Shown piece by piece: positions 13,064 to 13,283 of a stretch of DNA of 13,283 bases. A program made the translations under genes and the position numbers. Position 1 is the first letter of the stretch. Every line of letters starts with the position of its first letter. Below the pieces are notes generated by a model. The model was not told the origin of the DNA and searched no databases. It saw only the letters and a program-made list of their open reading frames with translations. Source of the DNA: an uncultured Propionibacteriaceae bacterium (lineage in GTDB: Bacteria > Actinomycetota > Actinomycetes > Propionibacteriales > Propionibacteriaceae); NCBI GenBank assembly GCA_936924635.1, contig CAKZHP010000102.1, positions 1 to 13,283 of the forward strand, written 5' to 3'.

Positions 13064-13283
13064 TGACGCAGGAGCAGGGACCTGGTCGGGGTGAGGACCC
13101 CTACAGGACCGGCCTGCCCCAGCCGGGGCCGTCGGCAGACGGCACCGTCCTGCGGCCCCAGGGAGCATCCGCGCCCCACGCGCCCGTCGACGGCACCGTC
13201 CTGCGCCCCCAGGGACCACCTGCGCCCCACGCGCCCGTCGACGGCACCGTCCTGCGCCCCCAGGGACCACCTGCGCCCCACGC
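13063..13283 (+). CDS. Unknown protein with Pro-rich 17-residue tandem repeats at its N-terminus (cut by window edge)
   Basis: The ATG at 13063 shares one base with the korB stop (TGATG), and GGAGGG lies 4 bases upstream, so it is probably translated with korB. The first 25 residues read MTQEQGPGRGEDPYRTG and on to PSA. Tandem units of 17 residues follow, DGTVLRPQGPPAPHAPV, the first unit having AS in place of PP. The frame is open at the window end (73 whole codons seen). This stretch looks disordered, low in aromatic residues and rich in Pro, Ala and His. I do not recognise the family; in actinobacteria such Pro-rich N-termini often precede a membrane or FHA-like domain, but that part lies outside the window. 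No function is claimed. Confidence 0.6.
   Translation, partial: MTQEQGPGRGEDPYRTGLPQPGPSADGTVLRPQGASAPHAPVDGTVLRPQGPPAPHAPVDGTVLRPQGPPAPH
13138..13283 (+). repeat. 51-bp in-frame tandem repeat (2 full units and a 44-base partial unit)
   Basis: Units start with GAC at 13138, 13189 and 13240. Units 2 and 3 are identical over the 44 bases visible. Unit 1 differs from them at only a few bases, mostly in the middle (GGAGCATCC against GGACCACCT). The length of 51 keeps the frame. The array continues past the window end. Confidence 0.93.

Noticed and set aside
1..13283. CRISPR array, insertion sequence or prophage
   Set aside because: No regularly spaced direct repeats with unique spacers, transposase or phage genes were seen; the only tandem array (13138-13283) has no spacers and is coding.

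Overview
The window reads as a piece of chromosome from a high-GC actinobacterium, most likely of the Nocardioidaceae (Nocardioides, Marmoricola or Aeromicrobium type). The reasons are about 70% GC by eye, frequent GTG starts, start/stop overlaps of 1-8 bases between neighbouring genes, TAnnnT-type -10 boxes, and the gene set itself (actinobacterial KorAB, an MptB-like mannosyltransferase, a NuoC-like protein of the Streptomyces 'second nuo' type). The genus is inference from style, not a database match. Nothing here is obviously phage or plasmid.

Layout. (1) Positions 1-423 hold the C-terminal end of a cation symporter of the DctA/glutamate family. (2) 456-2206 is a two-gene pseudouridine catabolism operon: psuG (pseudouridine-5'-phosphate glycosidase) overlaps by four bases with a PfkB kinase that is probably pseudouridine kinase. 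(3) yajQ (2323-2814) and a membrane-anchored metallophosphoesterase (3029-4213) follow on the same strand. (4) At 4284-5088 two headless genes lie back to back, a LysR regulator remnant (minus) and a RibD-C/dihydrofolate-reductase-like remnant (plus). They meet at about 4828, as if one deletion had removed the shared promoter and both N-terminal parts. (5) A minus-strand operon runs from 8455 down to 5221: MptB-like mannosyltransferase, 3-hydroxyisobutyryl-CoA hydrolase, SGNH/GDSL hydrolase. (6) 8510-8715 is intergenic DNA full of short inverted and direct repeats, probably a dispersed repeat. (7) A minus-strand trio of NuoB-, NuoC- and NuoI-like genes (9954 down to 8716) is divergent from (8) korA-korB (10128-13063), which encode 2-oxoglutarate (2-oxoacid):ferredoxin oxidoreductase. 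(9) The window ends inside a gene that overlaps korB by one base and carries 17-residue tandem repeats.

How the genes may work together. KorAB makes reduced ferredoxin during oxidative decarboxylation of a 2-oxoacid. The divergent NuoB/C/I-like proteins could form a small iron-sulfur module that takes those electrons. No NuoD (quinone/hydrogenase-fold subunit) or membrane subunit is in this window, so the trio is either a reduced, repurposed electron module or the remainder of a larger nuo2-type cluster. This divergent pair is the most interesting system here. Other points worth a look are the head-to-head gene deletion scar, the probable leaderless psuG promoter with a perfect palindrome, and the strong excess of the hexamer CGTACG.
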